Origin: Psychrobacter fulvigenes
GTDB taxonomy: Bacteria; Pseudomonadota; Gammaproteobacteria; Pseudomonadales; Moraxellaceae
Reading direction: 5' to 3'
Assembly (NCBI RefSeq): GCF_904846155.1
Contig: NZ_CAJGZP010000001.1
Span: forward strand, 186,001-250,000
Length of the DNA: 64,000 nucleotides
Shown here: piece after piece, positions 48,409 to 58,381 of the stretch
How the letters are laid out: each line of letters begins with the position of its first letter
Numbering within the stretch: position 1 is the first letter of the stretch
The notes under the pieces: generated by a model
Database searches by the model: none
What the model was told of the DNA's origin: nothing
The model's input: only the letters and a program-made list of their open reading frames with translations
Position numbers and translations under genes: made by a program

Positions 48409-48702
48409 TTATAGCAGATCCTGATACTCAGGATGCTTGTCAATATAGACAGACACAAATGAGCACTGCGGCACGACTTTTTTGTTATGCTCTTGGGCAT
48501 AGTCAAGTGCATGCTTGACCAGTTTTGAGCCGATTCCGCGTCCACCAAGGGCTTGTGGCACGATGGTATGATCATAGACCAGGGTGTCGCCACGCTCTTG
48601 ATAACTGATATAACCCATCTGATCTTCGACCATGGTTTCAAAACGCTTGGCTTGCTCATTATGGATAATATCTAAATCTAGTGAGCTTGCTTGGTTGCTC
48701 AT
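48409..48702 (-). CDS. Small GNAT-family N-acetyltransferase (YidJ/YjdJ type)
   Basis: The 97-aa product has the short GNAT core: GYISYQERGDTLVYDHTIVPQALGGRGIGSKLV with the Q/R-x-x-G-x-G/A acetyl-CoA loop, then VVPQCSFVSVYIDKHPEYQDLL, characteristic of the Gcn5-like YidJ/YjdJ group. The target is unknown. GGAG lies seven bases before the ATG on the minus strand. Confidence 0.85.
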   Translation of the reverse strand: MSNQASSLDLDIIHNEQAKRFETMVEDQMGYISYQERGDTLVYDHTIVPQALGGRGIGSKLVKHALDYAQEHNKKVVPQCSFVSVYIDKHPEYQDLL

Positions 48703-49069
48703 AGTAAAACTCCGTCTTTATGTTTTTATTGTCTTCAGTACTTTTTTATTTTACTGTTATTACACTTTCTATTATGAGCCTTTATCGCTTTGGTTACCAG
48801 TGGCTTACCGTTGCTTCTAGTAAGAATAAATAGGCTAAATGTTACTGTTTTTTTGACTTTAGCTGAAAGCGGCTTAGCTTTGTGACAAAACAGCTAAAAC
48901 AAGCCATAAACCTGCCTGTCAGCTTGCAGGGTATGCGCCACAATGCGATAATGGCGGGTAATTTACAATCCTTATTTTGAGACAACGGCCCATTAGCAGC
49001 AACATTGCATTATTAGCGTTTTTGCTAAGCGGCTTGCTGGTCTCGTTTATGTAGTCTATCGGAGTGTCA
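48703..49069. other. 367-bp divergent spacer
   Basis: Lies between the GNAT gene and ettA. No gene, repeat or confident promoter was identified. Confidence 0.35.
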
Positions 49070-50731
49070 ATGGCACAATATATTTATACGATGAACAAGG
49101 TGTCAAAACTTGTTCCACCAAAGCGTGAAATCCTGAAGGATATCAGCTTGTCATTCTTCCCTGGTGCGAAGATCGGGGTTTTGGGTATCAACGGTGCAGG
49201 TAAGTCAACCCTGCTACGTATCATGGCTGGCGTGGACACTGAGTACAGTGGCGAAGCACGTGCACAACCAGGTACCAAAATTGGCTATTTGCCGCAGGAA
49301 CCACAATTAGACGACAGCAAAGACGTGCGCGGCAACGTTGAAGACGGTATGCGTGAAGCCCTAGATGCCTTAGCGCGCCTTGATGAAATCTATGCAGAAT
49401 ACGCAGATCCTGACGCAGACTTCGATAAGCTTGCTGAAGAGCAGGGTAAGATGGAAGACATCATCCAAGCTTGGGATGCGCACAACTTAAATACGCAGCT
49501 AGAAAAAGCCGCTGATGCACTACGTCTACCACCTTGGGATGCAGAAGTTAGTAAGCTGTCTGGTGGCGAAAAGCGCCGTGTTGCTCTGTGCCGCTTATTA
49601 TTATCGCGTCCAGATATGCTATTGCTTGACGAGCCAACTAACCATTTAGATGCTGAATCTGTCGCTTGGTTGGAGCTATTCTTGAAGAACTTCAGCGGTA
49701 CTATTGTCGCGATTACGCATGATAGATACTTCTTAGACAACGTCGCTGAGTGGATTTTGGAGCTTGACCGTGGTTATGGCTATCCTTATGAAGGTAACTA
49801 TACTGAATGGCTAGAGCAAAAGAACAAACGCTTAGAAGATCAGAATAAGCAAGAAGAGTCATTTGCAAAAGCGCTGAAAAAAGAGCTGGATTGGATCCGT
49901 AAAAACCAGAAAGGTCAGCAAGCGAAGTCTAAATCTCGTATCCAGCGCTTTGAAGAGCTTAACTCAAAAGAGTTCCAGCAGCGTAACGAAACCTCGGAGA
50001 TTTACATTCCGCCTGGTCCACGTTTGGGTAACAAGGTCATTGAGGTAAATAACATTTCAAAATCCTTTGGTGATCGTCTGCTTTATGAAAACCTAAGCTT
50101 TAATGTACCGCCAGCTGCCATCGTCGGTATCATCGGTCCAAACGGCGCGGGTAAAACCACGCTATTCAATATGATGACGGGCAAAGATACTCCAGATACC
50201 GGTTCGGTTGATCTGGGAGAAAGCGTCAGCGTCGCTTATGTTGGTCAGGTGCGTGACAACTTAGATAATGATAAGACTGTATGGGAAGAAGTTTCTGACG
50301 GCTTAGATATCATCAAAGTTGGAGACTACGAAACGCCAAGTCGTGCTTATATTGGCCGCTTTAACTTCAAAGGTTCAGATCAGCAGAAGCTGGTCGGTAA
50401 TCTATCAGGGGGTGAGCGTAACCGTCTGCAGTTGGCAAAGACTCTAAAGCAAGGTGCGAACGTTATCTTACTGGATGAGCCATCGAACGACTTGGACGTA
50501 GAGACTTTGCGTGCGCTTGAAGATGCGATACAGGTATTCCCAGGCACTGTATTGGTTGTCTCGCATGACCGTTGGTTCCTTGACCGTATCGCCACTCATA
50601 TCCTAGCCTTTGAGCCAGAAGGTCCAGTATGGTATGACGGTAACTACTCTGAGTACGAAGCGTATCGTAAAAAGACCATGGGTGATGACGCAGGTCCTAA
50701 GCGCATGAAGTACAAGAAGATTACTGGCTAA
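49070..50731 (+). CDS. ettA: Energy-dependent translational throttle protein EttA
   Basis: ABC-F ATPase that binds the ribosomal E site and gates the first elongation step according to ATP/ADP ratio. The 553-aa product starts MAQYIYTMNKVSKLVPPKRE, has two ATPase modules (Walker A GINGAGKST 39-47 and GPNGAGKTT in the second half; signatures LSGGEKRR and LSGGERNR), and the RIQRFEEL linker. Length matches E. coli EttA (555). ATG 49070 chosen over the GTG six bases upstream because the latter overlaps the CGGAG ribosome site. Confidence 0.95.
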   Translation: MAQYIYTMNKVSKLVPPKREILKDISLSFFPGAKIGVLGINGAGKSTLLRIMAGVDTEYSGEARAQPGTKIGYLPQEPQLDDSKDVRGNVEDGMREALDALARLDEIYAEYADPDADFDKLAEEQGKMEDIIQAWDAHNLNTQLEKAADALRLPPWDAEVSKLSGGEKRRVALCRLLLSRPDMLLLDEPTNHLDAESVAWLELFLKNFSGTIVAITHDRYFLDNVAEWILELDRGYGYPYEGNYTEWLEQKNKRLEDQNKQEESFAKALKKELDWIRKNQKGQQAKSKSRIQRFEELNSKEFQQRNETSEIYIPPGPRLGNKVIEVNNISKSFGDRLLYENLSFNVPPAAIVGIIGPNGAGKTTLFNMMTGKDTPDTGSVDLGESVSVAYVGQVRDNLDNDKTVWEEVSDGLDIIKVGDYETPSRAYIGRFNFKGSDQQKLVGNLSGGERNRLQLAKTLKQGANVILLDEPSNDLDVETLRALEDAIQVFPGTVLVVSHDRWFLDRIATHILAFEPEGPVWYDGNYSEYEAYRKKTMGDDAGPKRMKYKKITG

Positions 50732-50733
50732 GA

Positions 50734-50841
50734 TATAGTCGGAGTACTTTTAAACCGCTACGGTGTTGCTCGCCCTAGAGGTACTCAGTGTACTATCTGC
50801 GGTCGATCGCCTTGTAGCGATTTTAAAATTCCTTGACTATA
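50734..50841. repeat. MITE-like element with TATAGTC inverted ends (after ettA)
   Basis: Starts TATAGTCGGAGTACTTTTAAA and ends TTTTAAAATTCCTTGACTATA. The ends are inverted matches (TATAGTCGGAG / TATAGTCAAGG), with an inner pair CCGCTA / TAGCGA next to TTTTAAA. Shares only the end motif with the copies at 33 and 45.7 kb, so it may be a related subfamily. It begins two bases after the ettA stop. Confidence 0.6.
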
Positions 50842-50865
50842 GCTACTCAGTTTGTTTCATTTAAC

Positions 50866-50902
50866 AAAAAAAAGACCTCTAAAATATTAGAGGTTTTTTT
50901 TT
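50866..50902. terminator. Bidirectional terminator between ettA and plsB
   Basis: A run of A followed by GACCTCTAA pairs with TTAGAGG plus a run of nine T; it can serve both convergent genes. Confidence 0.88.
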
Positions 50903-50931
50903 GAGCCAGAACCTAAGTTACTTTGTCTTAA

Positions 50932-53682
50932 TTAACGCTTGCGCCCAAACTTACGCTGTTTTTTATTACTAATCTCAGTAATAGCATGGGCGATTTCTTT
51001 GTCATCTAAACTGGCGACTTGCTGCAAGATTTGCATCATATCTGGGCTCAGTACATATTTGGCATGACTGGCAATATCGTTGATACGATGATCAAATGTT
51101 AGTACCCCTGTTTCTTCGTCTTTTTGTAGATAGTTGAGACGAATCAGCGCGTTCACAAAGCTGGTGAATAGTGAGCGATCAAAGAAGTCTGGGATGTCAT
51201 CGGCATACAGCACAGACAAACGCTGACCGAGCAGATGACATAGATCGACCACCTCGTCCTCAGTTAAGTTGCCAGAGCCTTGCTGCGCGAGTAGCGCAAG
51301 CGTCATAAAGTAACGCTCAAGACTTTGCTCGACAGGGGCTGCTAGTACCTGAAGCTGTTGATAGCAGTTGCTATTGGCGTCAGGGACACTGAGCATACCA
51401 TTGCCCAAATCGACGATTAAGTTATGGGCAATGAGGTTGTCAACTTTTTGATCGAGGACATCCATTAGACCGTGTGAGGGATAGTATAAGAACAGCTCAC
51501 TTTGTAAGAATGGATACATCTGAATGACGATGTCATCAAGACGACTGCGTTTGATACGGCCATTGCGTGCGACGAGAGCGGCTAAGAATGACAATAAAAT
51601 AAACACATGCAAAATGTTATTACGGAAGTAGCTGAGCAATGCCGCTTGCTTACCAGCGACTTGAATAATATCGCCTAAAATATGCGGCGTACGCTCGATA
51701 AGCTTGAGCTTGATACCATAATTAATGATTTGCTGCGGATTCATATCCGTAATGACCGTATCATCAGAGTAAGGCATCTTACGGGCGATACCTTGATATA
51801 AGGCAATTTGCTGACGGCAAATATCTTCATCAAGTGCTGCTTTTGGCGCTGATAGAAGTACTAATGACAATAGCGATACGGGGTTGATGACGGCAGCTTT
51901 ATTGATATGCTGCATGATTTTTACGCCGATATTATCAACCATGGCATTGGCGTTTTCGCCCAATGGGGTATCGGTACGATCAGCAGGTAGGCTGTCAGCG
52001 GCGACATCGAACTTTTTCATAAATTCGCTCAGATGCAGCGGAGTACCAAAGCTTAAATGCACATTACCAAAGATGCGTTCAATCTTGCGACTGACCTTGA
52101 GGAGCGCAAGGACAGATTCTGACTCTTTTGGTTTGCCTTTTAACTCACCAATATAAGTGCCACCCTCCATAATACGCTCATAACCAATATAGGTCGGGAT
52201 AAACACGACTGGCTTATTGGTGTGACGTAGCTGACTGTGTACCGTCATGGCCAGCATACCCATCTTCGGTGGTAGTAGACGCCCTGAGCGTGAGCGACCG
52301 CCTTCAACAAAGTACTCAATCGGTGTATTGCGAGTAATGAGCGTATGCATATATTCGCGTAATACGGCAGTATAGAGCGCATTACCACGGAAGCTACGAC
52401 GAATATAGAAAGCGACCGCACTGCGCAATAAAGGTCCTAGGACAGGCACATCTAAGTTATCACCCGCTGCGACATAAGGAATGCTCAGACCACGCTTATA
52501 AATGACGTAGGACAGCAACAGATAGTCAACATGACTGCGATGGCAGGGCACATAAATAATCTCATGATCGGCTGCAACCTCACGTACACGCTCAAAATGA
52601 TGGACTTCTACGCCATCATATAATTGCGTCCATAACCAAGTCAAAAACCTGTCAAAGACACGAATAATAGGATGCGAGTAGTCATTGACCATCTCGTTGG
52701 CATAGCCTCTAGCGAGGTTACGCGCCTCACGAACGGTGATGCCTTTTTCTTGCGCTTCAATCTCTGTCGCATGCTTGATGGCTGGCGAGTAGATCAGCTT
52801 ATCTACCAAGTTGCGTCGATCTGATAAGTCAGGTCCGAGCATAGTCGTGCGCTGCTTATCGAGATAAACATTGAGCTGCTGCTGCAATGCGCGTATCAAT
52901 TCGCGATTGGCATCCGTGGTTGCTACTAACGTATTGCTAGATACTGACGCTACGGTATTATCAGAGCTTGCTGCGCTATCAAATGCACTCAGCTCATCTA
53001 AATCAGAAATATCTAAATTGGTATTTAGATTATTATTAATAAGAGTGCGCAAGTCTTTGGGTGCATGGAATTGCACAAAGGTGTCACGGCCCATTACTCC
53101 GATATTAAATAACTGCTTGGTGATGCTAGGATCTTGCCAGTTATCGGTCATGAGTAGCTTGAGCAAGGAGTCTTCTTTTTCTGGCGCGCGTCCCCACAGG
53201 ATGGATACAGGTATCAAACGTATCTTGAGATCTGGGTGTTGCAGACTGGCAGCGACTAGGCGTGATAAGCGCGGTGATAACTTACGCTCTTTGGCTTTGG
53301 GATGATGCAAAAATATAATGGCTGCACTTTCATCAATATCATGCGCACTGTCTTTTACATCTACCAGAGCAGGCGGCAGCTGATATTCCTGCGTTTGCAA
53401 GTCAATCAAAATACTGTTGGAGCGTGAATAGTCCTGCAGTACATAAAAAGTCAGTGTCTGGTCGTCTTCATTCAGTACCGGCAACTCACCTAATAGCTTG
53501 GCTTTGACCGCCACATTCAGTGTTTTTCCTGATAGTTTGCGGTATAGCTGATTGATCGGAGTGCTGTTATAAGGCGTGGCTACTGAGGTATTAGCAGTAG
53601 GCGCTTTTTTGGCATCTGAGAGCACTGATGTTTTGGCTTTTCGTTTTTTTAAGAGTTTGTTTTTTAAGCGGTTGGGTATCAT
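50932..53682 (-). CDS. plsB: Glycerol-3-phosphate acyltransferase PlsB
   Basis: Acylates glycerol-3-phosphate at sn-1, the first step of phospholipid synthesis at the inner membrane. The 916-aa product has the acyltransferase HX4D motif (CHRSHVDYLLL, about residue 380), block II GAYFIRRSF-like segment AVAFYIRRSFRGN, block III EYFVEGGRSRSGR and block IV VFIPTYIGYERI. E. coli PlsB is 807 aa; the amino end is extended and Lys-rich (MIPNRLKNKLLKKRKAK). Convergent with ettA. Confidence 0.95.
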   Translation of the reverse strand: MIPNRLKNKLLKKRKAKTSVLSDAKKAPTANTSVATPYNSTPINQLYRKLSGKTLNVAVKAKLLGELPVLNEDDQTLTFYVLQDYSRSNSILIDLQTQEYQLPPALVDVKDSAHDIDESAAIIFLHHPKAKERKLSPRLSRLVAASLQHPDLKIRLIPVSILWGRAPEKEDSLLKLLMTDNWQDPSITKQLFNIGVMGRDTFVQFHAPKDLRTLINNNLNTNLDISDLDELSAFDSAASSDNTVASVSSNTLVATTDANRELIRALQQQLNVYLDKQRTTMLGPDLSDRRNLVDKLIYSPAIKHATEIEAQEKGITVREARNLARGYANEMVNDYSHPIIRVFDRFLTWLWTQLYDGVEVHHFERVREVAADHEIIYVPCHRSHVDYLLLSYVIYKRGLSIPYVAAGDNLDVPVLGPLLRSAVAFYIRRSFRGNALYTAVLREYMHTLITRNTPIEYFVEGGRSRSGRLLPPKMGMLAMTVHSQLRHTNKPVVFIPTYIGYERIMEGGTYIGELKGKPKESESVLALLKVSRKIERIFGNVHLSFGTPLHLSEFMKKFDVAADSLPADRTDTPLGENANAMVDNIGVKIMQHINKAAVINPVSLLSLVLLSAPKAALDEDICRQQIALYQGIARKMPYSDDTVITDMNPQQIINYGIKLKLIERTPHILGDIIQVAGKQAALLSYFRNNILHVFILLSFLAALVARNGRIKRSRLDDIVIQMYPFLQSELFLYYPSHGLMDVLDQKVDNLIAHNLIVDLGNGMLSVPDANSNCYQQLQVLAAPVEQSLERYFMTLALLAQQGSGNLTEDEVVDLCHLLGQRLSVLYADDIPDFFDRSLFTSFVNALIRLNYLQKDEETGVLTFDHRINDIASHAKYVLSPDMMQILQQVASLDDKEIAHAITEISNKKQRKFGRKR

Positions 53683-53949
53683 AATAAAAAGTCATGCTAT
53701 GTAAATGTAATGGCCTTATGATGCCATAAAAGTGCATAAAGCGATATATGGTGTCTGTATCTCTGCTGAATATATTATAAAGTTATCCTTAGACAAAGTT
53801 GCCATGATTCTGTGCGTAACTCTATTACCACGGTGCAAGATTTTTGCGTAAAATATATCTGCTGCATGTCTGCCACGGCATCTCATAACGTTCATCTACC
53901 CCAGTCGCGGGTTATAATATTTGTACCGCTATTATTTAGGACTGATTAT

Positions 53950-54438
53950 ATGACTCCTGCTATTAACATTGCCAAACAGCGCCGTCTTGATTACAAGTTG
54001 CATGAATACACGCATGATAGTAATGCCGTCTCTTTTGGGTTAGAAGCTGCTGAAAAGCTAGAGGTCGCAGCGGCACAAATCTTCAAGACCTTAGTGGTAG
54101 AGACTGATACTGGCAAGCTCGCTGTTGCAATTCTGCCAGTCGATACGACCTTAAATTTTAAAAAAATGGCGAAAGCCCTGTCTTCTAATAAATTGCTGTC
54201 CTGCAAAAAAGTACAGATGGCAGATCCCAAACAGGTTGAACGCAGCACAGGCTATGTGCTGGGCGGTGTCAGTCCGTTGGGGCAGAAGAAGCGCCTAGTA
54301 ACAGTCATAGACAGCTCGGCACAGCCGCATACGAGCATTTATGTCAGTGCTGGGCGTCGCGGGTTAGAGATTGAGCTACCACCGATGCAGTTGGCAGAAA
54401 CGCTGAGCGCTTGCTTTGCTGACATTGCCGATGGCTAG
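53950..54438 (+). CDS. ybaK: Cys-tRNA(Pro) deacylase, YbaK/EbsC family
   Basis: Hydrolyses Cys mischarged on tRNA-Pro. The 162-aa product has HEYTHDSNAVSFGLEAAEKL, the conserved Lys in AAAQIFKTLVV, and GYVLGGVSPLGQKKRL, typical of YbaK. ATG 53950 chosen for AGGA eight bases upstream and family fit; the frame is open upstream to 53812 without homology. Confidence 0.93.
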   Translation: MTPAINIAKQRRLDYKLHEYTHDSNAVSFGLEAAEKLEVAAAQIFKTLVVETDTGKLAVAILPVDTTLNFKKMAKALSSNKLLSCKKVQMADPKQVERSTGYVLGGVSPLGQKKRLVTVIDSSAQPHTSIYVSAGRRGLEIELPPMQLAETLSACFADIADG

Positions 54439-54552
54439 GGTTTAGTAATGGGGAGCGACTATTTGAACAACTATAATAAGTAGCCAAACGTGCTAAGCTT
54501 TCTGCTATCAATAAAGTGTTTTTTTCATTCAATATATTATAAGGAAATACCT

Positions 54553-54942
54553 ATGCCGCATTTAACCATTCAAGCGACGCCCAATGTCAGTATCGCTCAC
54601 GAAGAGTCCTTACTTAAAGCGTTAAATAAAGCGCTGTGGGATAGTGGTCACTTTGGTAAACCTACTGATATCAAAGCACGTATACTACCAGTGGATACCT
54701 TTTTAGTCGGTGTCGAAGATGATGAGCAGGAGCATGGCTTCATTTATGCGCACCTAAAACTGATGACAGGGCGTGATATTGTGGCGCGCAATCAATTGGC
54801 TGAGCTTTTGGTGACCACGATAGAAGAGGCTTTGGCCGAAGAGCAGTCAGGACGCGCAGCTTTGCAAATATGCGCCGAAGTCGAAGAGATTAGTGCCGTT
54901 TATAAAAAGAAAATGCTGAGTATAGTCAGTCCTAATAATTGA
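54553..54942 (+). CDS. 5-carboxymethyl-2-hydroxymuconate delta-isomerase family protein
   Basis: The 129-aa product starts MPHLTIQATPNVSI, with the Pro1 that acts as base in the tautomerase superfamily, and has the CHMI layout (DIKARILPVDTFLVG, FIYAHLKLMTGRD). In homoprotocatechuate degradation CHMI isomerises the ring-cleavage product, but no other hpa genes lie here, so the substrate is open. AAGGA lies eight bases before ATG 54553. Confidence 0.85.
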   Translation: MPHLTIQATPNVSIAHEESLLKALNKALWDSGHFGKPTDIKARILPVDTFLVGVEDDEQEHGFIYAHLKLMTGRDIVARNQLAELLVTTIEEALAEEQSGRAALQICAEVEEISAVYKKKMLSIVSPNN

Positions 54943-54985
54943 GAGTCCAACAGACTATAGAGCGTGCCTAAAATGAGAAACAACA

Positions 54986-55015
54986 AAAAAGCGCCCAATG
55001 TATTGGGCGCTTTTT
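54986..55015. terminator. Bidirectional terminator
   Basis: AAAAAGCGCCCAAT (54986-54999) and its complement (55002-55015) form a 14-bp perfect stem with a 2-base loop between the CHMI-like gene and the acyl-CoA dehydrogenase gene. Confidence 0.92.
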
Positions 55016-55051
55016 GATTATTGACTTAATTTTGATATTGTTTGATAAGGC

Positions 55052-56872
55052 TTAGTCTAGAAAGGCAAAGCTATCGATAGGCATGTTCATCATGCTCTCG
55101 CTTGGTGCGACCATGGCTTCCGCATGACCTGAGGTGCGTGGCAACAGCTTATCAAAGTAGAACTCAGCGGTTTGAATCTTAGCCTCATAAAACTCTGGTG
55201 CTTCTACGCCGCCTTCTTCTAGTTTTTCATAAGCGACTGCCGCCATACGTGCCCAATGATAGCCCATCATTACGTAGCCTGAGTACATCAGATAGTCGTC
55301 TGAGGCCGCTGAGATGATTTCACGGTCTTTACGTGCCATCAGCATCAAGCGTACGGTCAGGGTGTTCCATTCGGCACACAGCTTGGTCAATGCCCACACG
55401 AATTTACGCATGTCTTTATCAAGAGCGTATTCGCCACACCACTTCATGATGCTTGAGGTGTAATCGCGAATGATTTTACCTTTTGACTGTAGGATCACTT
55501 TACGACCCAATAAATCAAGCGCTTGGATACCAGTCGTACCTTCATACATAGTGGCGATACGAGCATCACGAGCGATAAGCTCCATGCCCCATTCTTTGAT
55601 ATAACCATGACCACCGTAAACTTGCTGACCATGCTTAGCCGCTTCGATACCCAGCTCAGTTAAGAAGCCTTTTAGGATAGGGGTATAAAAACCAAGCTTG
55701 TCATCCCACTTCTCAAACTCTGCATCATCACCATTCGCGATACCTTGTGACATCTTGTCTGCATAGCGCGCAGCGTGATAAATCATTGAGCGACCGCCTT
55801 CCGCAAAGGCTTTTTGCGTCAATAGCATACGACGTACGTCAGCATGGTGAATGATGGCATCTGCTACTTTTTCAGGATCTTTGGTGCCTGATAATGCGCG
55901 CATAGAGCGGCGCTCTTTGGCATATGGCAGGGCGTTTTGGAATGACAGCTCAGTATGCGCAAGACCCTGAATACCAGTACCGAGACGAGCAGTGTTCATA
56001 AAGGTGAACATCGCTTTTAGACCTCTGTTTGGATCACCAATCAGATAAGCGGTGGCTTCATCGAAGTTTAGGACGCAAGTCGATGATGAGCTGATGCCCA
56101 TTTTGTGCTCGATAGAGCCACAGCTCACACCATTGCGCTCGCCAATCTCGCCTTCAGCGTTGGGTAAGAACTTTGGTACGATAAATAGTGAAATGCCGCG
56201 CGTGCCACCTGGTGCATCTGGTAGGCGTGCTAGGACGATATGGATGATGTTTTCTGTTAAATCATGCTCACCACTTGAGATAAAGATTTTGGTACCGCTG
56301 AGCTTGTAACTACCGTCTTCTTGTGGAATGGCTTTTGACTTAACCTGACCCAAATCCGTACCACACTGTGGTTCGGTTAGACACATGGTGCCAGACCATG
56401 AGCCTTCAACCAATTTATGCAAATAAGTCTGTTTTTGCTCATCCGTACCGTACTGCATCATGGTATTGATACAGCCCGTTGATAGGCCTGGATACATCGC
56501 CCATGGCCAGTTGGCAGTACCGATGATTTCTGCTTTGATTAGGTTCAATGACATTGGTAAGTTCATACCGCCGTACTCTTCAGGGTACGAGATACCTTGC
56601 CAGCCACCTTCTACAAACTGGTCATACGCTTCTTTAAAGCCTTTCGGTGTGGTCACAACGCCATTTTCGAAATGACAGCCTTCTTCGTCAGCAGGCTGAT
56701 AAATAGGAGACAAGACGTTTTCAGCGAAGTCAGCCATACCCTGCAAAATCATATCGACTGTTTCAGGATCAGCATTTTCGCCATTATCTAAATCTTTATA
56801 ATGGGTTTGATAGTCAAAAACGTCATTTATCAAAAATTTGATGTCACGCAAAGGCGCTTTGTAAGTTAACAT
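55052..56872 (-). CDS. Acyl-CoA dehydrogenase (DmdC/long-chain type)
   Basis: FAD enzyme for the first step of fatty-acid beta-oxidation or a related acyl-CoA. The 606-aa product has the amino-terminal helical domain (YQPADEEGCHF), CLTEPQCGTDLG, KIFISSGEHDLTENI, the flavin helix QVYGGHGYIKEWGMELIARDARI and YEGTTGIQALDLLGRK with the catalytic-region Glu, plus a C-terminal extension of about 120 residues found in the 600-aa subfamily that includes DmdC. Substrate not determined. Confidence 0.9.
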   Translation of the reverse strand: MLTYKAPLRDIKFLINDVFDYQTHYKDLDNGENADPETVDMILQGMADFAENVLSPIYQPADEEGCHFENGVVTTPKGFKEAYDQFVEGGWQGISYPEEYGGMNLPMSLNLIKAEIIGTANWPWAMYPGLSTGCINTMMQYGTDEQKQTYLHKLVEGSWSGTMCLTEPQCGTDLGQVKSKAIPQEDGSYKLSGTKIFISSGEHDLTENIIHIVLARLPDAPGGTRGISLFIVPKFLPNAEGEIGERNGVSCGSIEHKMGISSSSTCVLNFDEATAYLIGDPNRGLKAMFTFMNTARLGTGIQGLAHTELSFQNALPYAKERRSMRALSGTKDPEKVADAIIHHADVRRMLLTQKAFAEGGRSMIYHAARYADKMSQGIANGDDAEFEKWDDKLGFYTPILKGFLTELGIEAAKHGQQVYGGHGYIKEWGMELIARDARIATMYEGTTGIQALDLLGRKVILQSKGKIIRDYTSSIMKWCGEYALDKDMRKFVWALTKLCAEWNTLTVRLMLMARKDREIISAASDDYLMYSGYVMMGYHWARMAAVAYEKLEEGGVEAPEFYEAKIQTAEFYFDKLLPRTSGHAEAMVAPSESMMNMPIDSFAFLD

Positions 56873-57182
56873 AGTTGGTCTCTTTGGTTGATTCGTATCA
56901 GCTCGTTTATTAGCCGAAATCTACGATGTAATAGGATGGATGTTAAGAATGGTGTTTGTTAAGTACTGCTTATTTATTAAGAGTGCAGTTAAGAACTACT
57001 TCATTTATAAAAAGGGTTGGAACTTAATCTCAGTATAAATGTTATGTGCAGACAAATATACTATATATAACTAAAATTCATGTTTAACACTATAAGATAT
57101 TACTTATAATTATAGTTAGTAAGCCAAGACTTGGTAATATAGCGTAGATAGAGATTGATTTATTTCACTGGGATTAAGATTT
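56873..57182. other. 310-bp divergent spacer
   Basis: AT-rich region between the acyl-CoA dehydrogenase and FUSC genes with no gene; probable promoters for both. Confidence 0.4.
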
Positions 57183-58310
57183 ATGGCCGTATCAGGGCAC
57201 ATCGCAAAGCGAAAACAATGGATTAAGCAGTTGCTTGTTTATATCAAGTATCTCATCCATGGCGAACTTGATCACTTGCTAACCGTTAACAGGAGCCGTC
57301 GGCCATGGCATATGCCAATTATTGCTGCTATCGCCATTAGCTTTCCCGTGTTTGTTGGTGCCTATTTCGGTGCGCTGCCTGCAGGTATCAAAGCGTCCTT
57401 GGGGGCGATGATTATTTTGAATTTGCCTTTGGCGGGCTCTTTGCCTTATCGGTTGGTGACAGTGATGGCGTGGGGGTTTGCGATGACGCTGTGTTTTGCG
57501 CTTGGGCTTATCGCTCAACAAATTCCGATACTCAGATTGCCCGTGTTTTCGTTGATAGCGTTTGGCGTGGTTATCTTCGGTCGTTATTATCGTCAGTCGC
57601 CGCCAGCTGGGCTGTTTGTGATGATGGCTGGTGCCATTGCGTTATTCATACCTGTCACTCTGGATGAAGTGATGTCATCGACAGGGCTTGTGATGCTAGG
57701 CAGTGGTTTTGCGATGTTTATGGCATCGCTATATACGCTGTTTTTGTTAGCAACGCGTCCCTCCAAGCCTACGCCAACTTATCAATATCAGCCTGATACT
57801 CTGACGGAGAGTCTCATCGTGGCTGGGTTTGTGAGCTTGGCATTGTTTATCGCCATGATGCTTGAGATGCCTTATCCATACTGGGCAGCGGTCAGTTGTT
57901 TTATCATCATTCAGGGCATCCAGATGCGCACGATATGGATCAAACAGCTCCATCGTTTGCTGGGTACGTTAGTTGGGATGGGGCTGGCGGGTTGGATGAT
58001 GTCTTGGAATCTTTCAATGTGGGGAGTGGCCGTGGCGATACTACTACTGATGCTCTGTATTGAGGCGTTGGTCGATCGCCATTATGGATTGGCAGTGATA
58101 TTTGTCACTCCCCTGACCATCTTTATAGCGGAGTACGGCAGCACGGTATCGCTTGCGCAGTTCGGTGTACAGGAAGTCATCCGCGTGCGTATGCTCGATA
58201 CCACTATCGGCTGTATGGTGGGTCTCAGTGGCGGCTTAGTCATACATTCAGCCAAGCTGCGTGCACCCTTACAGCGTTTTGAAGAATGGTTACTTATCCG
58301 TCTGGCCTAG
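57183..58310 (+). CDS. FUSC-type integral membrane protein
   Basis: The 375-aa product has two blocks of about five membrane helices (about 50-190 and 212-350) with a short cytoplasmic link (TRPSKPTPTYQYQPDTL). RRPWHMPIIAAIAISFPVFVGAYFG and YWAAVSCFIIIQGIQMRTIWIKQLHRLLGTLVG resemble the FUSC/aromatic-acid-exporter (AaeB-like) family. The second block has the PYWAAVSC segment typical of this fold. It probably exports a small compound; the substrate is unknown. No membrane-fusion partner is adjacent. Confidence 0.8.
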   Translation: MAVSGHIAKRKQWIKQLLVYIKYLIHGELDHLLTVNRSRRPWHMPIIAAIAISFPVFVGAYFGALPAGIKASLGAMIILNLPLAGSLPYRLVTVMAWGFAMTLCFALGLIAQQIPILRLPVFSLIAFGVVIFGRYYRQSPPAGLFVMMAGAIALFIPVTLDEVMSSTGLVMLGSGFAMFMASLYTLFLLATRPSKPTPTYQYQPDTLTESLIVAGFVSLALFIAMMLEMPYPYWAAVSCFIIIQGIQMRTIWIKQLHRLLGTLVGMGLAGWMMSWNLSMWGVAVAILLLMLCIEALVDRHYGLAVIFVTPLTIFIAEYGSTVSLAQFGVQEVIRVRMLDTTIGCMVGLSGGLVIHSAKLRAPLQRFEEWLLIRLA

Positions 58311-58381
58311 GGCATGTCACTAATTAAAGCATTTATATTTTTACCCTCATAATCTAATTGATGGCACACCCTAGTTTACGA

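Noticed and set aside
53812..53949. 46-codon upstream extension of ybaK
   Set aside because: ATG 53950 has a good ribosome site and matches the family start; the extension is unrelated sequence.
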